NCBI GenBank assembly: GCA_947168395.1
Contig: CAMVLT010000005.1
Location: 62,001-126,000 of the forward strand
DNA: 64,000 nt
Origin: an uncultured Prevotellaceae bacterium
GTDB lineage: Bacteria; Bacteroidota; Bacteroidia; Bacteroidales; Bacteroidaceae
Direction of reading: 5' to 3'
Part shown: piece by piece, positions 52,101 to 60,273 of the stretch
Numbering within the stretch: position 1 is the stretch's first letter
How the letters are laid out: each line of letters starts with the position of its first letter
The notes under the pieces: generated by a model
Database searches by the model: none
The model's input: the letters and a program-made list of their open reading frames with translations, nothing else
Told to the model about the DNA's origin: nothing
Translations under genes and position numbers: made by a program

Positions 52101-53805
52101 GGGCGTCGATGCCCACCGTGCCGTTGAACAGCTGGTTGCTGCCCGTGACGTTGGCCACGGCTCGGCCGTTCTGCAGGGTGGCGTCGGCCGTGATGTCCTG
52201 CAGGTCCATGCTTCCGTACTCCAACTGCTGCACGCTGGCCTTGATGTCGGCGTGGCTGTTGCTCGACAGCAGGTCGGTGCCCCTGCCCTTGGCCTTGATG
52301 GTGGCGGTGAGCATCCCTAACGAGTCCTTGGGCATGAAGTGGCGCAGGTTCAGGCGGTTGATGGTGGCGTCGATGTCGTATTCCATTGGTTTCGCGGCCG
52401 TGGCGCTGACCGTGCCTTTCACTCTGACCGTGCCCGTTCCTTCGCGCAGTGTGGCGTCCACGTCGTATTTGCCGCCGTTCACCCTGAGGTCGCCGGCGAG
52501 TGCCATGCCTTTCGGAATCCTGATGTCCGACCGGGGCATCATGGCTGTGACGAAGCTCAGGTCCTGCGTCTCGGCTTTCAGGTTCAGCTGGCCGCGAAGT
52601 TTGTCCACGTCAGTCACGTCGTAAGCCACGCCGTCGGCCTTCAGGTGCATGGCTGTTGGCAGGTTGATGTCCAGGCCTGTGAACTCCATGCGTTTGACGT
52701 TGCCGTTGATGGAACCCTTGATAGATAGCGGGTGGTTGGGCAGACTCCTGTTGAACGCTCCTACTGAGGGCAGGAATGGGCCTGCGAATCGCATCAGGTC
52801 CTGCTTGCCAATCTGTGCGTTCAAGCGGGCTTTTATCTTACCAGGGTCTTTTTCGTCGGCCACGCTGAAGTCTGAATAGACCTCCGCCTCGATGTCTGAG
52901 TCAGGTGTTCGCAGCGTCAGGTGGGGCAGTTCTATGTGGGTAAAGGCCGTGTCGAGGCGTACGCCGCCAGTCAGCTCTGTCACCTCCAGTCCCGTTTGCC
53001 GCTCCTTCAGTGCTGTCTCGCGTATATAGAAAGAGGTTCCCTCTGGCCCGTAGTAGATGGAGTCAACGCCTAAGCGGATGTCCGCCACGTCTACTAAGTC
53101 GTCCGTCACTGACAGCCGTCCGTCATGCCAGTCGAAACTTCCCACGCGGTAGGTCGATGTGCCCAAGTCGATGTCGGCCTCGCGGGCCACAGCGTGTCCC
53201 AAATATCCGCTGACGTTGAGCGTGTCGCCTGGTATGTGTAGATTCAGTGCTGTGCGGTGGATGCTGACCGAGTCGGCGTTGATGCGCCAGCGGACGTCCG
53301 ACTCTGTGGTGTCAACGGCTGCCGTGTCGCTCAGGGCGATGTCGAGGGTGGCATCTGCCAGTCGTGCTCCGTTCACCTCAACGGTCTCACCCCCTAAGTC
53401 GATGCCCTTCGAACTGAGCCACAGTTCGCCTATGTGTCCCTTTACCTGCAGGTCGCTGATGAAGCCGTTGGTATTGAGCTTCGCCTCGTTGACGGCCAGT
53501 TCGTCGATGACGATGCGTCCGTCAAAAAGTGGCCGCAGCTGCACGTCTGCCGTCAGGTGACGGATGTCGGCCAGTGTGTCGCCCTCGTGGATGGCACGGA
53601 AATGGTCGATGCCCAGGTCCAGCGGCCATTCCAGTCGTACCGTTCCCACGGTGATGTCCATGCCCGTCTGCTCCGATACCATAGCCGCCACCTTATCTAC
53701 TGCCCAGTTTTGGACGGGCGGCAGATAGAGCAGTGCGGCGAGTATCACAAACAGCAGGAGGGGCGTCAGCACTGCAATCCCCACCCACATGAGCAGTTTC
53801 TTCAT
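49156..53805 (-). CDS. tamB: Translocation/assembly module protein TamB
   Basis: The 1549-residue protein has an N-terminal membrane anchor (LLMWVGIAVLTPLLLFVILAALLYLPPVQ) and a very long array of beta-rich repeats, ending in the DUF490/TamB C-terminal domain (FSKRLLNNRLKIQLGGKVSS, ...GTKNVKLFYQQNVYDWLDGYTGLYGGGFIWRKK). TamB bridges the periplasm and works with TamA/TamL. The ATG at 53805 gives a proper anchor; the longer upstream frame overlaps the promoter. After the conserved end, a repeat (49198-49260) adds the tail PTPNLRPTLGPTPNPSRGEGR. The stop overlaps the tamL start. Confidence 0.95.
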   Translation of the reverse strand: MKKLLMWVGIAVLTPLLLFVILAALLYLPPVQNWAVDKVAAMVSEQTGMDITVGTVRLEWPLDLGIDHFRAIHEGDTLADIRHLTADVQLRPLFDGRIVIDELAVNEAKLNTNGFISDLQVKGHIGELWLSSKGIDLGGETVEVNGARLADATLDIALSDTAAVDTTESDVRWRINADSVSIHRTALNLHIPGDTLNVSGYLGHAVAREADIDLGTSTYRVGSFDWHDGRLSVTDDLVDVADIRLGVDSIYYGPEGTSFYIRETALKERQTGLEVTELTGGVRLDTAFTHIELPHLTLRTPDSDIEAEVYSDFSVADEKDPGKIKARLNAQIGKQDLMRFAGPFLPSVGAFNRSLPNHPLSIKGSINGNVKRMEFTGLDINLPTAMHLKADGVAYDVTDVDKLRGQLNLKAETQDLSFVTAMMPRSDIRIPKGMALAGDLRVNGGKYDVDATLREGTGTVRVKGTVSATAAKPMEYDIDATINRLNLRHFMPKDSLGMLTATIKAKGRGTDLLSSNSHADIKASVQQLEYGSMDLQDITADATLQNGRAVANVTGSNQLFNGTVGIDALLSTQLIEATITPQLERADLYHLRLYDQPLVVGMSGSVSVKSDMKQSHEVKGLLDDLYITDGKETYMPEKIGLLVRTNRDTTLARIQSGDFIVKLDAGYGYERLLKQGTTLIDSATAQYNNKVIDQPALLRLLPTLKLHVESGLNNPVANLLRTKEIDFKELFVDLNTSPLTGVNGQMHLYSLVYDSTRIDTVKLALTQKGERLTYQGQVRNNRRNPQFVFNALFDGHVHEHGALVGVRYYDAKDRMGIRLGATASMVDEGVRIQFMPERPTIGYKEFTLNKDNFLLIGRNNRLQADINLMADDKTGVKVYTEEQDSTMLQDLTVSLNRINLSEWTSVIPYLPRMSGLLNGDYHIVMDSKQHISVVSDMEVHDMAYEGSQIGNLSTELVYMQREDDGHAVEARLMLDDKEFGLLRGSYYAAEESQQTDKKPRIDATFTMTRFPLSIANGFVTDQIIGLEGYGEGELSIKGQLDKPDVNGEVYVDSAYLVSLPYGIRMRFDNDPVRIVGSHLLLENFGLYAYNEEPLNMQGDIDFSNTANVKMDMRLRARNLQLINAKQEPKSVAFGKAFVNFFARMEGPIETLRMRGRLDVLGSTDMTYMLLDSPLSTDNRLEELVKFTDFNDTTQTVKVTRPTPSGLDIDLTISVAQGAHIVCDLNVEETNYIDLMGGGDLRMLYNAEGLNLTGRYTLAAGEMKYSMPIIPLKTFTIQDGSFVEFTGDPMNPRLDITATERTKASVSTDGSQSRFVTFDCGVVITKTLNDMGLQFIISAPEDNAINSELQSMSAEERGKLAVTMLTTGMYLADGNTSGLSMNTALSSFLQSEINNITGSALKTLDLSIGVDNTTNAAGQMHTDYSFKFSKRLLNNRLKIQLGGKVSSGAAEMPGKTQSFFDNVTMEYRLDQSGTKNVKLFYQQNVYDWLDGYTGLYGGGFIWRKKLDSLWDVFKGQGPTPNLRPTLGPTPNPSRGEGRLDSLNTKKEQMR
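49198..49260. repeat. GC-rich palindromic repeat, copy 8, with extra TGGGGGTGGG units (tamB C-terminus)
   Basis: CCCCTCCCCTCGGGAGGGG then TTGGGGGTGGGTCC; the leader part is repeated in a decayed form (TAGGGTGGGTCTCAGG, then TTGGGGGTGGGG). It is in frame and forms the last 30 or so residues of TamB. Confidence 0.85.
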
Positions 53806-53831
53806 CGGCAGTGGTTTCTTTAATCTGAGTG

Positions 53832-53839
53832 CAAAGGTA
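53832..53839 (-). promoter_or_regulatory. -7 element for tamB-tamL
   Basis: TACCTTTG on the minus strand, 27 bp from the tamB ATG. Confidence 0.65.
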
Positions 53840-53907
53840 ATAAAAAAAGAGGTGCAAAACAACTCTTTCCCCCATTTATTTCCAATTTATTTCGTTCAAC
53901 GGTGTGA

Positions 53908-54069
53908 CGCAGTGACGCAGTGACACAGTGACATAAGGAATTTGGAAATGTTACAGGAACTCTGAGTATATTATTTATATTATATATTATATTATAATAT
54001 AATATTAATATCACTTTCTTTTTGCTACTACGATAAAAGCTTATGTCACTGCGTCACTGTGTCACTGCG
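53908..54069. repeat. 30-bp imperfect inverted repeats of GTGAC units around an AT-rich core
   Basis: The arms 53908-53937 and 54040-54069 are reverse complements apart from the order of two units (CGCAGTGA/CACAGTGA). Between them is an AT-rich stretch with the near-palindrome around 53968-54010. The pattern resembles the 18.8-19.3 kb element, and TAGGGTAAAC follows in inverse at 54099-54109. The gap 53806-54132 has no credible ORF. Confidence 0.75.
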
Positions 54070-54132
54070 TTCTGTCTTTTCATTACGGTAAAAGGGTGGT
54101 TTACCCTACTTAAACCCTGAGTTTACCGTAAG

Positions 54133-55293
54133 CTAACCGACTGCCGGATCCTTGGGCGAGTGGTTGGTGTAGAGCTTGAAATTGCGGTAGAAGGACGACT
54201 GCGAAGAGAAGCCTGACAGGCGGGCTACCTCGGCCGTGGACATTTGCGGATGCTGCTTCATCAGACGACAGGCATAGTCGATGCGCTGGTGGTTTACGTA
54301 GTCGGCAAACGTGGTGTTGAGCTTCTCGTTGATGACTTTTGATATGTAGGTGCGGTTGGTGTGCAGTCGCTCAGCCAGGTCGGTCACCTTCAGGTTGGGC
54401 TGCAGATACAGCTGCTCAGTGCTGATGGTGGTCACGACGCTCTGCAGCAGCTCGTCCATGTTGATGCGCTGGTCGGTGGCCTCCTCAGCTTGCAGATTGG
54501 CCTCGTCGTCCTTCGTGATGTGCATGTCGCTCACCACGTCGCTGATGGTGAACTGCTGCCGATAGCCGACGTAGGCCAGCGTGAACAGCAGCGTGGAGAA
54601 CAGCAACGAGGGGATGGCCAGCAGCCAGAGCGAGTTGGCAAAACTGGTGCGCCCGATGATGTTGGCAGTGAACGACACCATCGAGATGACCACGAGCAGC
54701 ACTAAGGCGGCATGTATGCGACGCATCGTCTTGCCCTCCGTGTCGGCATAGCTGGCCTCTACTAACTGGTTGTAGTGGCGGATGTGGCGCAGCCCCAAAA
54801 ATATAATAGGTGGAATCTGCAAGGCGAACACCACCTTGCCTACCGTGTGGATAGCAGCCTGCGCCTGAGCCAGGCCTTCGAGGCTGACGCTGGCGTCCTG
54901 ATAGAGGTAGCCGCTGACGAAGCTGGCCGTCTCGTCGGCCGACATCAGCGCATAGACCACACCAGCTGCCGTGCCCACGATGACAGCAGGCAGCAGTAGG
55001 AGCCAAACCCAGCGACGGTTCCAGACGGGTTGCGTCAGCGTCTTGATATAGAGGTAGTAGAGGGGGAATACGGCCAGATTGGCTACGCAGTAGATGGTGT
55101 CTGTCAGCGGAAGTGCCCACGTCAGGCGGTTGAAGTAGACGTGGTGGCCGCCATAGAGCAGCGTGGCCACGGCCATGAATGTCAGGAGCCGCCACTTGGC
55201 CGTCTGCCGCGTCTCGAGCGCGTCGAGCAGCAGCAGAACCACCCAGAAGAAGCACACCAGCATGGGCAGCGAAGTAATAAGATTTGCCATCAT
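54133..55293 (-). CDS. AraC-family regulator with N-terminal membrane domain
   Basis: The 386-residue protein has about seven hydrophobic segments in its first 240 residues (LITSLPMLVCFFWVVLLLLDAL ... LWLLAIPSLLFSTLLFTLAYVGY) and an AraC-type double helix-turn-helix at the C-terminus (VTDLAERLHTNRTYISKVINEKLNTTFADYVNHQRIDYACRLM, MSTAEVARLSGFSSQSSFYRNFK). It is a membrane-bound regulator that could read a signal directly. The ligand and targets are unknown. The start at 55293 (or 55290) follows the -7 element by under 10 bp, so the leader is very short. It is divergent from the repeat-protein gene and may control it. Confidence 0.88.
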   Translation of the reverse strand: MMANLITSLPMLVCFFWVVLLLLDALETRQTAKWRLLTFMAVATLLYGGHHVYFNRLTWALPLTDTIYCVANLAVFPLYYLYIKTLTQPVWNRRWVWLLLLPAVIVGTAAGVVYALMSADETASFVSGYLYQDASVSLEGLAQAQAAIHTVGKVVFALQIPPIIFLGLRHIRHYNQLVEASYADTEGKTMRRIHAALVLLVVISMVSFTANIIGRTSFANSLWLLAIPSLLFSTLLFTLAYVGYRQQFTISDVVSDMHITKDDEANLQAEEATDQRINMDELLQSVVTTISTEQLYLQPNLKVTDLAERLHTNRTYISKVINEKLNTTFADYVNHQRIDYACRLMKQHPQMSTAEVARLSGFSSQSSFYRNFKLYTNHSPKDPAVG

Positions 55294-55301
55294 AACGCCT
55301 G

Positions 55302-55309
55302 CAAAGGTA
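55302..55309 (-). promoter_or_regulatory. -7 element for the AraC-type gene
   Basis: TACCTTTG on the minus strand, 8 bp upstream of the first ATG at 55293, giving a near-leaderless mRNA. Confidence 0.6.
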
Positions 55310-55492
55310 AACATTTTTTTGTTTACTGCCAAATAATCTAAGGCAAATCTGCCTCTTGATGGTTGAAATAACGCGCTGATGCTTAGCAGATTGTCGATTT
55401 GAGAATGGCCGATTGATAATTTGGGAATGTTAAATTGTGAATTTGGGAATAAATTCTGTGAATATGAGATACGGCCTTCCAACTATTTTGTG

Positions 55493-55500
55493 TAACTTTA
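55493..55500 (+). promoter_or_regulatory. Weak -7 element for the repeat-protein gene
   Basis: TAACTTTA differs from TAnnTTTG at the last base and lies 27 bp before the ATG at 55527. Upstream, the gap contains repeated GAATTTGGGAAT-like strings (55415-55450). Confidence 0.4.
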
Positions 55501-55526
55501 CGCCACAAATTCAAATACCTAACTAT

Positions 55527-58500
55527 ATGAGAAGACAATTACAGCTTTTAATTGTACTGCTGCTGGCGTTGCCGATAGGGATGCTGGCACAGGGAACGTG
55601 GCAGACAGCCACGCTTATTAGTAATGGGGGCAGTGGTAATGCCACGCTTGACAAAGACCATGGTGAGGCATGGTTCAAGATTGAGGTGCCCTCCGACGGG
55701 CGTGTAAAGCTCACCCAGAGCCTTGGCGGTAACTTGGCAATCTACAATGTGTTTTTCTGCTGGATTGAGGGTAGCAAAGCCCAGAGTCGTACCTCGATGG
55801 GCTATTACCCTAAGGACGGTCAATCGATGGAAGTGACGGATGTTGCCCAGGGAACCTATTACGTTCAGGTGCAGCGTAACGGCGGTGAGGGAACGATTTC
55901 CCTGAGCTACCAGTTTACTGCCAGCGGCTACACCAATGATGAAGAGCCTAACAACGAAGCAGGCAGTGGTACTTTCATTGCAAACGGTCAGACCGTCCAG
56001 GGACATATAGGCTATCTCGACGATGCCAATGTTCGCGACGTTGACGACTGGTACAAGATTGAGGTGACTCAGGACGGCCGTGTAGACTTGATCTATGAGA
56101 CCGAAGAGGCCTACGGCCTGGAGTTCTACAGAGTCAATTTCGACTACTTTAACGCTGCTGCCTCCTGGGGACGTGGTGCCTACGAATTGAGGGCTGGTTC
56201 ATCCTACTATACTAAGAAGGATACGTTCAGCATTAAAGACGTAGGCGTGGGTACCTATTATATAAATTTGCATCGTAACAGTGGGCATGGCGGCTACAAG
56301 CTGAAGTACGTGTTTACTCCCTGCAAGCACCAGAACGACGCTGAGCCGAACGACAATGCAGGCTCTGGCTCTTATCTGACTAACGGCCAGACTGCTGAGG
56401 GCCACTTAGGCTATCTCGATGGAAATGACTACCGCGACAAAGACGACTGGTACAAGATTGAGGTGCCGCAGGACGGTCGCGTGGACTTAATCTATGAGGC
56501 CGAGGAGACCTACGGCCTGGAGTTCTACAGAATCGAATTCGAGTACTATAACCCCGCTGGATCCTGGGGTCAAGGCAGTTATGACTTGCGCAAAGGCTCA
56601 GGCTACTATACGAAGAAGGACACGCTCACCATGACAGACGTGGGTGTGGGTACCTACTATATACATTTAAGCCGTAACAGTGGACATGGAGGCTATAAGC
56701 TGAAGTACGTCTTTACGCCCTGCAAGTACCAGAATGACGTTGCTCCAAACGATGAATTGGCCACAGGCGCGTACCTGACAAGCGGGCAGACCGTTGATGG
56801 CCACTTGGGTTTCCAGGATGGTGATGGCAACTTGGACAAATACGACTATTATAAGATTGAGGTGACTGAGGACGGCCGTGTGGACTTGATTTATGAGGCC
56901 GAAGAGACCTACGGCCTGGAGTTCTACAGAGTCACTGTCAGCTACTATGACCCTATGGGCAACTGGGGAAAAGGCGGCTACTACGATAGGGCAGGCTCAT
57001 CCTATTATACGAAGAAAGATACGCTCAGCATTACAGACGCGGGCGTGGGTACCTATTATATATTGCTGAGTCGTAACAGTGGGCATGGCGGTTACAAGCT
57101 GAAGTACGTCTTCACTCCCTGCAAGCACCAGAACGACGCTGAACCCAACGATGAAGGCGGTCAGGGCAGTGAGATTGCCGTCGGCCAGGCCGTGCAGGGA
57201 CACTTAGGCTACCAGGATGGCACAAGCTATCGTGACACGAAAGACTGGTACAAGATTGTGGTGCCGCGAGACGGACGTGTACAGATAGTCTACAACTGTG
57301 ACCAGACCTACAAACTGGAGCTCTACCGCGTAGAGTTCCGCAGGTGTAAGGGTGAAAACGATTATCCCGTGGTAGTTGGTTCTGGCTATTATGTCAGGAA
57401 CGATACGCTGACCATCAACGATGTGGCCGCAGGTAACTATTACGTCTATGTGAGTCGTAACAGCGGACATGGCGGCTATATTCTGAAATACATCTTCACG
57501 CCCAACACCTATCGTCCTGACGTCGAGCCCAACAATGAGCTGGCCGAGGTGAAGCAGGAACTGGGCTTGAACAAGTACCTGACAGGACACATGGGCTATT
57601 TGGACGACCAGGACTTCCGTGACAAGAGCGACTGGTTCAAGCTTTCCACGAATAGCAGCACTACTTCGCTGACTGTCACCGTGGAGGCTGAGCCTGCCTC
57701 GAACCTGGAATTCTACAGAGTCTATATCGTCAGCCTGAAAGACGGCAAGACCAACACCGTGGCTGCCAGCAGCTACTACGTCCACGACCCAGTGACGCTG
57801 ACATTTGACAAGGTTGACCCAGACGCCACCTATTACGTCCATCTGGAGCGCAACAAAGGTCATGGCGGCTACACCGTCGTCTATGGTACGTCAGAGACTC
57901 CGGAGCCTGTAGACCCAGAGCCATACGAGCAGGAGGTGGTTGTCAAGGACGATAACGGCAACGGCTACACCAACGACCCCGAAACGGGCAAGACGACGCT
58001 GACGGAGGTGAAACCTGACGATAAGGGTGACGTCTACATCTGCAGGTTCCCCAGCAATGTAAACGTCAAATGGGTCATCATCAAGAAGGGTGCCTTCGAC
58101 GGTGTGGGTAACTTTGGCGATGTGACAGTGACGCAGACCACTCCGCCCGACTTCGAAGACCCCAACGAACTGAAGAACCACAATCCGCAGAATGGTACGC
58201 TCCACGTACCTGCCGGCAGCAAGCCGTTCTACGAGAATCATCCCGTCTGGAGCCAGTTTGGTAAGATCGTGGAAGAAGGTGAAGAGCCAGGTGAAGAGCC
58301 GCAGGGCGAGACAGTTGACGAGTTCACCATGTGGTACATGCTCGACATTGGCGGCACCGTCAGCTACAAGCTGTCAGAGAAGCCGCAGGTGCGACTGTTA
58401 GGCGAAGAGACCACCGTGACGTCGAGCCGTGGCGTGGCTACGTTCCTGACGAAGGACATCTGGAAGTTCACGCTCTCCGTGGGCAGCAGCGACCCTGTGG

Positions 58501-58748
58501 GCATCGAAGAGACGTTTGCCCCAGTGCAGACGGAGGCTCAACCCAGCATCAGCCGCGAGAGCGACGCCCTCGTGTTCAGCGGATGCCGCCCAGGCGAGCC
58601 TGTGGTGGTCTACACTACTGGTGGCCGACTCGTGAGCCAGTATCGTATTGGTGACGACGGCAGCCTCACCCTCTCGCTCAGCTCACTCGGGCAGGGCCTC
58701 TACATCGTGAAAGCAGGAAGTGCAAACATTAAAATCATGAAGAAATGA
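55527..58748 (+). CDS. Large exported protein with tandem PPC-like domains
   Basis: The 1073-residue protein has a signal peptide (MRRQLQLLIVLLLALPIGMLAQG), a divergent first domain, then five domains of about 130 residues starting near residues 131, 265, 398, 531 and 660. Each has EPN(D/N)...GHLGYLDG...DWYKIEV..DGRVDLIY, LEFYRV, GTYYI.LSRNSGHGGYKLKY; the middle ones are nearly identical. The pattern fits bacterial pre-peptidase C-terminal (PPC-like) domains. A BspA-like patch (GTLHVPAGSKPFYENHPVW) and a T9SS type-A-like tail (GQGLYIVKAGSANIKIMKK) follow. It is probably a secreted or surface adhesin; the ligand is unknown. The stop overlaps the next gene (ATGA). Confidence 0.88.
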   Translation: MRRQLQLLIVLLLALPIGMLAQGTWQTATLISNGGSGNATLDKDHGEAWFKIEVPSDGRVKLTQSLGGNLAIYNVFFCWIEGSKAQSRTSMGYYPKDGQSMEVTDVAQGTYYVQVQRNGGEGTISLSYQFTASGYTNDEEPNNEAGSGTFIANGQTVQGHIGYLDDANVRDVDDWYKIEVTQDGRVDLIYETEEAYGLEFYRVNFDYFNAAASWGRGAYELRAGSSYYTKKDTFSIKDVGVGTYYINLHRNSGHGGYKLKYVFTPCKHQNDAEPNDNAGSGSYLTNGQTAEGHLGYLDGNDYRDKDDWYKIEVPQDGRVDLIYEAEETYGLEFYRIEFEYYNPAGSWGQGSYDLRKGSGYYTKKDTLTMTDVGVGTYYIHLSRNSGHGGYKLKYVFTPCKYQNDVAPNDELATGAYLTSGQTVDGHLGFQDGDGNLDKYDYYKIEVTEDGRVDLIYEAEETYGLEFYRVTVSYYDPMGNWGKGGYYDRAGSSYYTKKDTLSITDAGVGTYYILLSRNSGHGGYKLKYVFTPCKHQNDAEPNDEGGQGSEIAVGQAVQGHLGYQDGTSYRDTKDWYKIVVPRDGRVQIVYNCDQTYKLELYRVEFRRCKGENDYPVVVGSGYYVRNDTLTINDVAAGNYYVYVSRNSGHGGYILKYIFTPNTYRPDVEPNNELAEVKQELGLNKYLTGHMGYLDDQDFRDKSDWFKLSTNSSTTSLTVTVEAEPASNLEFYRVYIVSLKDGKTNTVAASSYYVHDPVTLTFDKVDPDATYYVHLERNKGHGGYTVVYGTSETPEPVDPEPYEQEVVVKDDNGNGYTNDPETGKTTLTEVKPDDKGDVYICRFPSNVNVKWVIIKKGAFDGVGNFGDVTVTQTTPPDFEDPNELKNHNPQNGTLHVPAGSKPFYENHPVWSQFGKIVEEGEEPGEEPQGETVDEFTMWYMLDIGGTVSYKLSEKPQVRLLGEETTVTSSRGVATFLTKDIWKFTLSVGSSDPVGIEETFAPVQTEAQPSISRESDALVFSGCRPGEPVVVYTTGGRLVSQYRIGDDGSLTLSLSSLGQGLYIVKAGSANIKIMKK

Positions 58749-60250
58749 AAACATACAGCATATTAAGAACCTTGGTCGCAGCCCTGCTCGTCGCAGCAGG
58801 CCTGCAGACCGCTCAGGCACAGGGCATACGCGTACATTATAAGGATGGTAATACGGTAGATGTGCCCGCAGCACTGTTCGACCACATGTCGCCCTTCTAT
58901 GTCAAGACCACCGTTACGGAGGAAGAGTACACTGTGAAGGTGGAGCCACTGAACATCCAGGCCGCAAATTTTTACAAACTTCTGGAGCAGAAGGGCATGC
59001 CCCTGTACATTGGCCTTAGTGCGCCAACAGTCAATGGCACGTACAAAATCACTCCGACGCAGTTGGTGGACTACTGGAGCAGCGACCCAGATACGTATGG
59101 CGACATTGATGTGGACGAGGAAGTGGAGGAAGTCATCAAGTTTGCCGACCAGTCGGGCAACAACGTATGGATTGACACCTACAACATCGACGAGGATGGC
59201 CCAGACATCAACATGGGCGCTGACGAAATGCTGGGCGACAGCCGAGGCTGCAAGTCGTTAATCTTAGGCTATGGCAACAAGTTCACTGCTGCCTACATGA
59301 TTACCTTGGACTATCCTACGTACGACATTTACGTCCACATGGCCTACATTATTTCAGGCGAGGTGAGTGGCAGCAACCTGAAAGATGTGTACATCGCCAC
59401 CGTCTCGTTAGACCGCGACAACAATATCGTGGAGTATGGCATTGGCAAGGACGGCGACGGCGTCAGTACCGCCACCACCTGGGCCCCCAGAGTCTACCAG
59501 TACGAGAGCCGCCAGGCTGTCCAGACCAGCAAGGCCAGCAGGCTGGTACGCCGTCTGGCTCCCAAGCGTGCCACCACGGTGACTGAGACATGGGGCTACA
59601 CCATCTACAAGACGGACGGCACAGAACTTGACGTGACTCGTGAGCAGCTGGACTACGTGGAGACCTACGAGGGTGAGTTTGACGAGCGCATCACGCAGCA
59701 GATTCCGCAGCAGTATCTTGAGCAGATGACTGCCCACATGCCCATCTATGCAGGCAATACGCCTCCAACCTTGAATGGCTCATTTGTTTACCACCCAATG
59801 GCGCTTGTATATGCCTCTGATGGTTATGTTTTCAAAAATGGAATTAGCGACCTGTTTATCCGTCTTACGGAACAGAATACTTCGAAAAATACTATTCAGT
59901 ATGAGGAAAAACAGGGAGGCGGCGTTGGCGATAAGACCGAAATGGTGGTATTGGGCAATGGCAACAACTTCACTATTTTTGCCGTGGTTCCTGGATTTGC
60001 ATCCAATTATAATGCAAGATATAAATTGGCAACGCTTATTTCCGGAACCATGACTGAGGAAGGCATCAAAGACGCTTATGAAGCCATATTGATGGTTGAA
60101 AAAGACGATCCCGACAATAAAATTATGAAGGTTGGAACTTACCGTGTGTTTAAGGACGAAGACGGTCTGGCTACTCCATCTGTCTGGTCATCACGTAGCA
60201 TGATTCCGCAGGAGGAGAGCGGAGAACTCCGCCAGGCTGCCGCCGAATAA
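58745..60250 (+). CDS. Exported protein with two similar halves, unknown function
   Basis: The 501-residue protein has a signal peptide (MKTYSILRTLVAALLVAAGLQTAQAQ). It contains two related halves of about 200 residues: MPLYIGLSAPTVNGTYKITPTQLVDY...GCKSLILGYGNKFTAAYMI and MPIYAGNTPPTLNGSFVYHPMALVY...KTEMVVLGNGNNFTIFAV. The N-terminal GIRVHYKDGNTVDVPAALFDHMSPF resembles the short KDG...V motif of other Prevotella secreted proteins. It is translation-coupled to the repeat protein, so they likely act together. The DNA after about 59770 is clearly AT-richer than before, although the reading frame continues. Confidence 0.8.
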   Translation: MKTYSILRTLVAALLVAAGLQTAQAQGIRVHYKDGNTVDVPAALFDHMSPFYVKTTVTEEEYTVKVEPLNIQAANFYKLLEQKGMPLYIGLSAPTVNGTYKITPTQLVDYWSSDPDTYGDIDVDEEVEEVIKFADQSGNNVWIDTYNIDEDGPDINMGADEMLGDSRGCKSLILGYGNKFTAAYMITLDYPTYDIYVHMAYIISGEVSGSNLKDVYIATVSLDRDNNIVEYGIGKDGDGVSTATTWAPRVYQYESRQAVQTSKASRLVRRLAPKRATTVTETWGYTIYKTDGTELDVTREQLDYVETYEGEFDERITQQIPQQYLEQMTAHMPIYAGNTPPTLNGSFVYHPMALVYASDGYVFKNGISDLFIRLTEQNTSKNTIQYEEKQGGGVGDKTEMVVLGNGNNFTIFAVVPGFASNYNARYKLATLISGTMTEEGIKDAYEAILMVEKDDPDNKIMKVGTYRVFKDEDGLATPSVWSSRSMIPQEESGELRQAAAE

Positions 60251-60273
60251 GGAAACAGTTTACATGGACAAGA

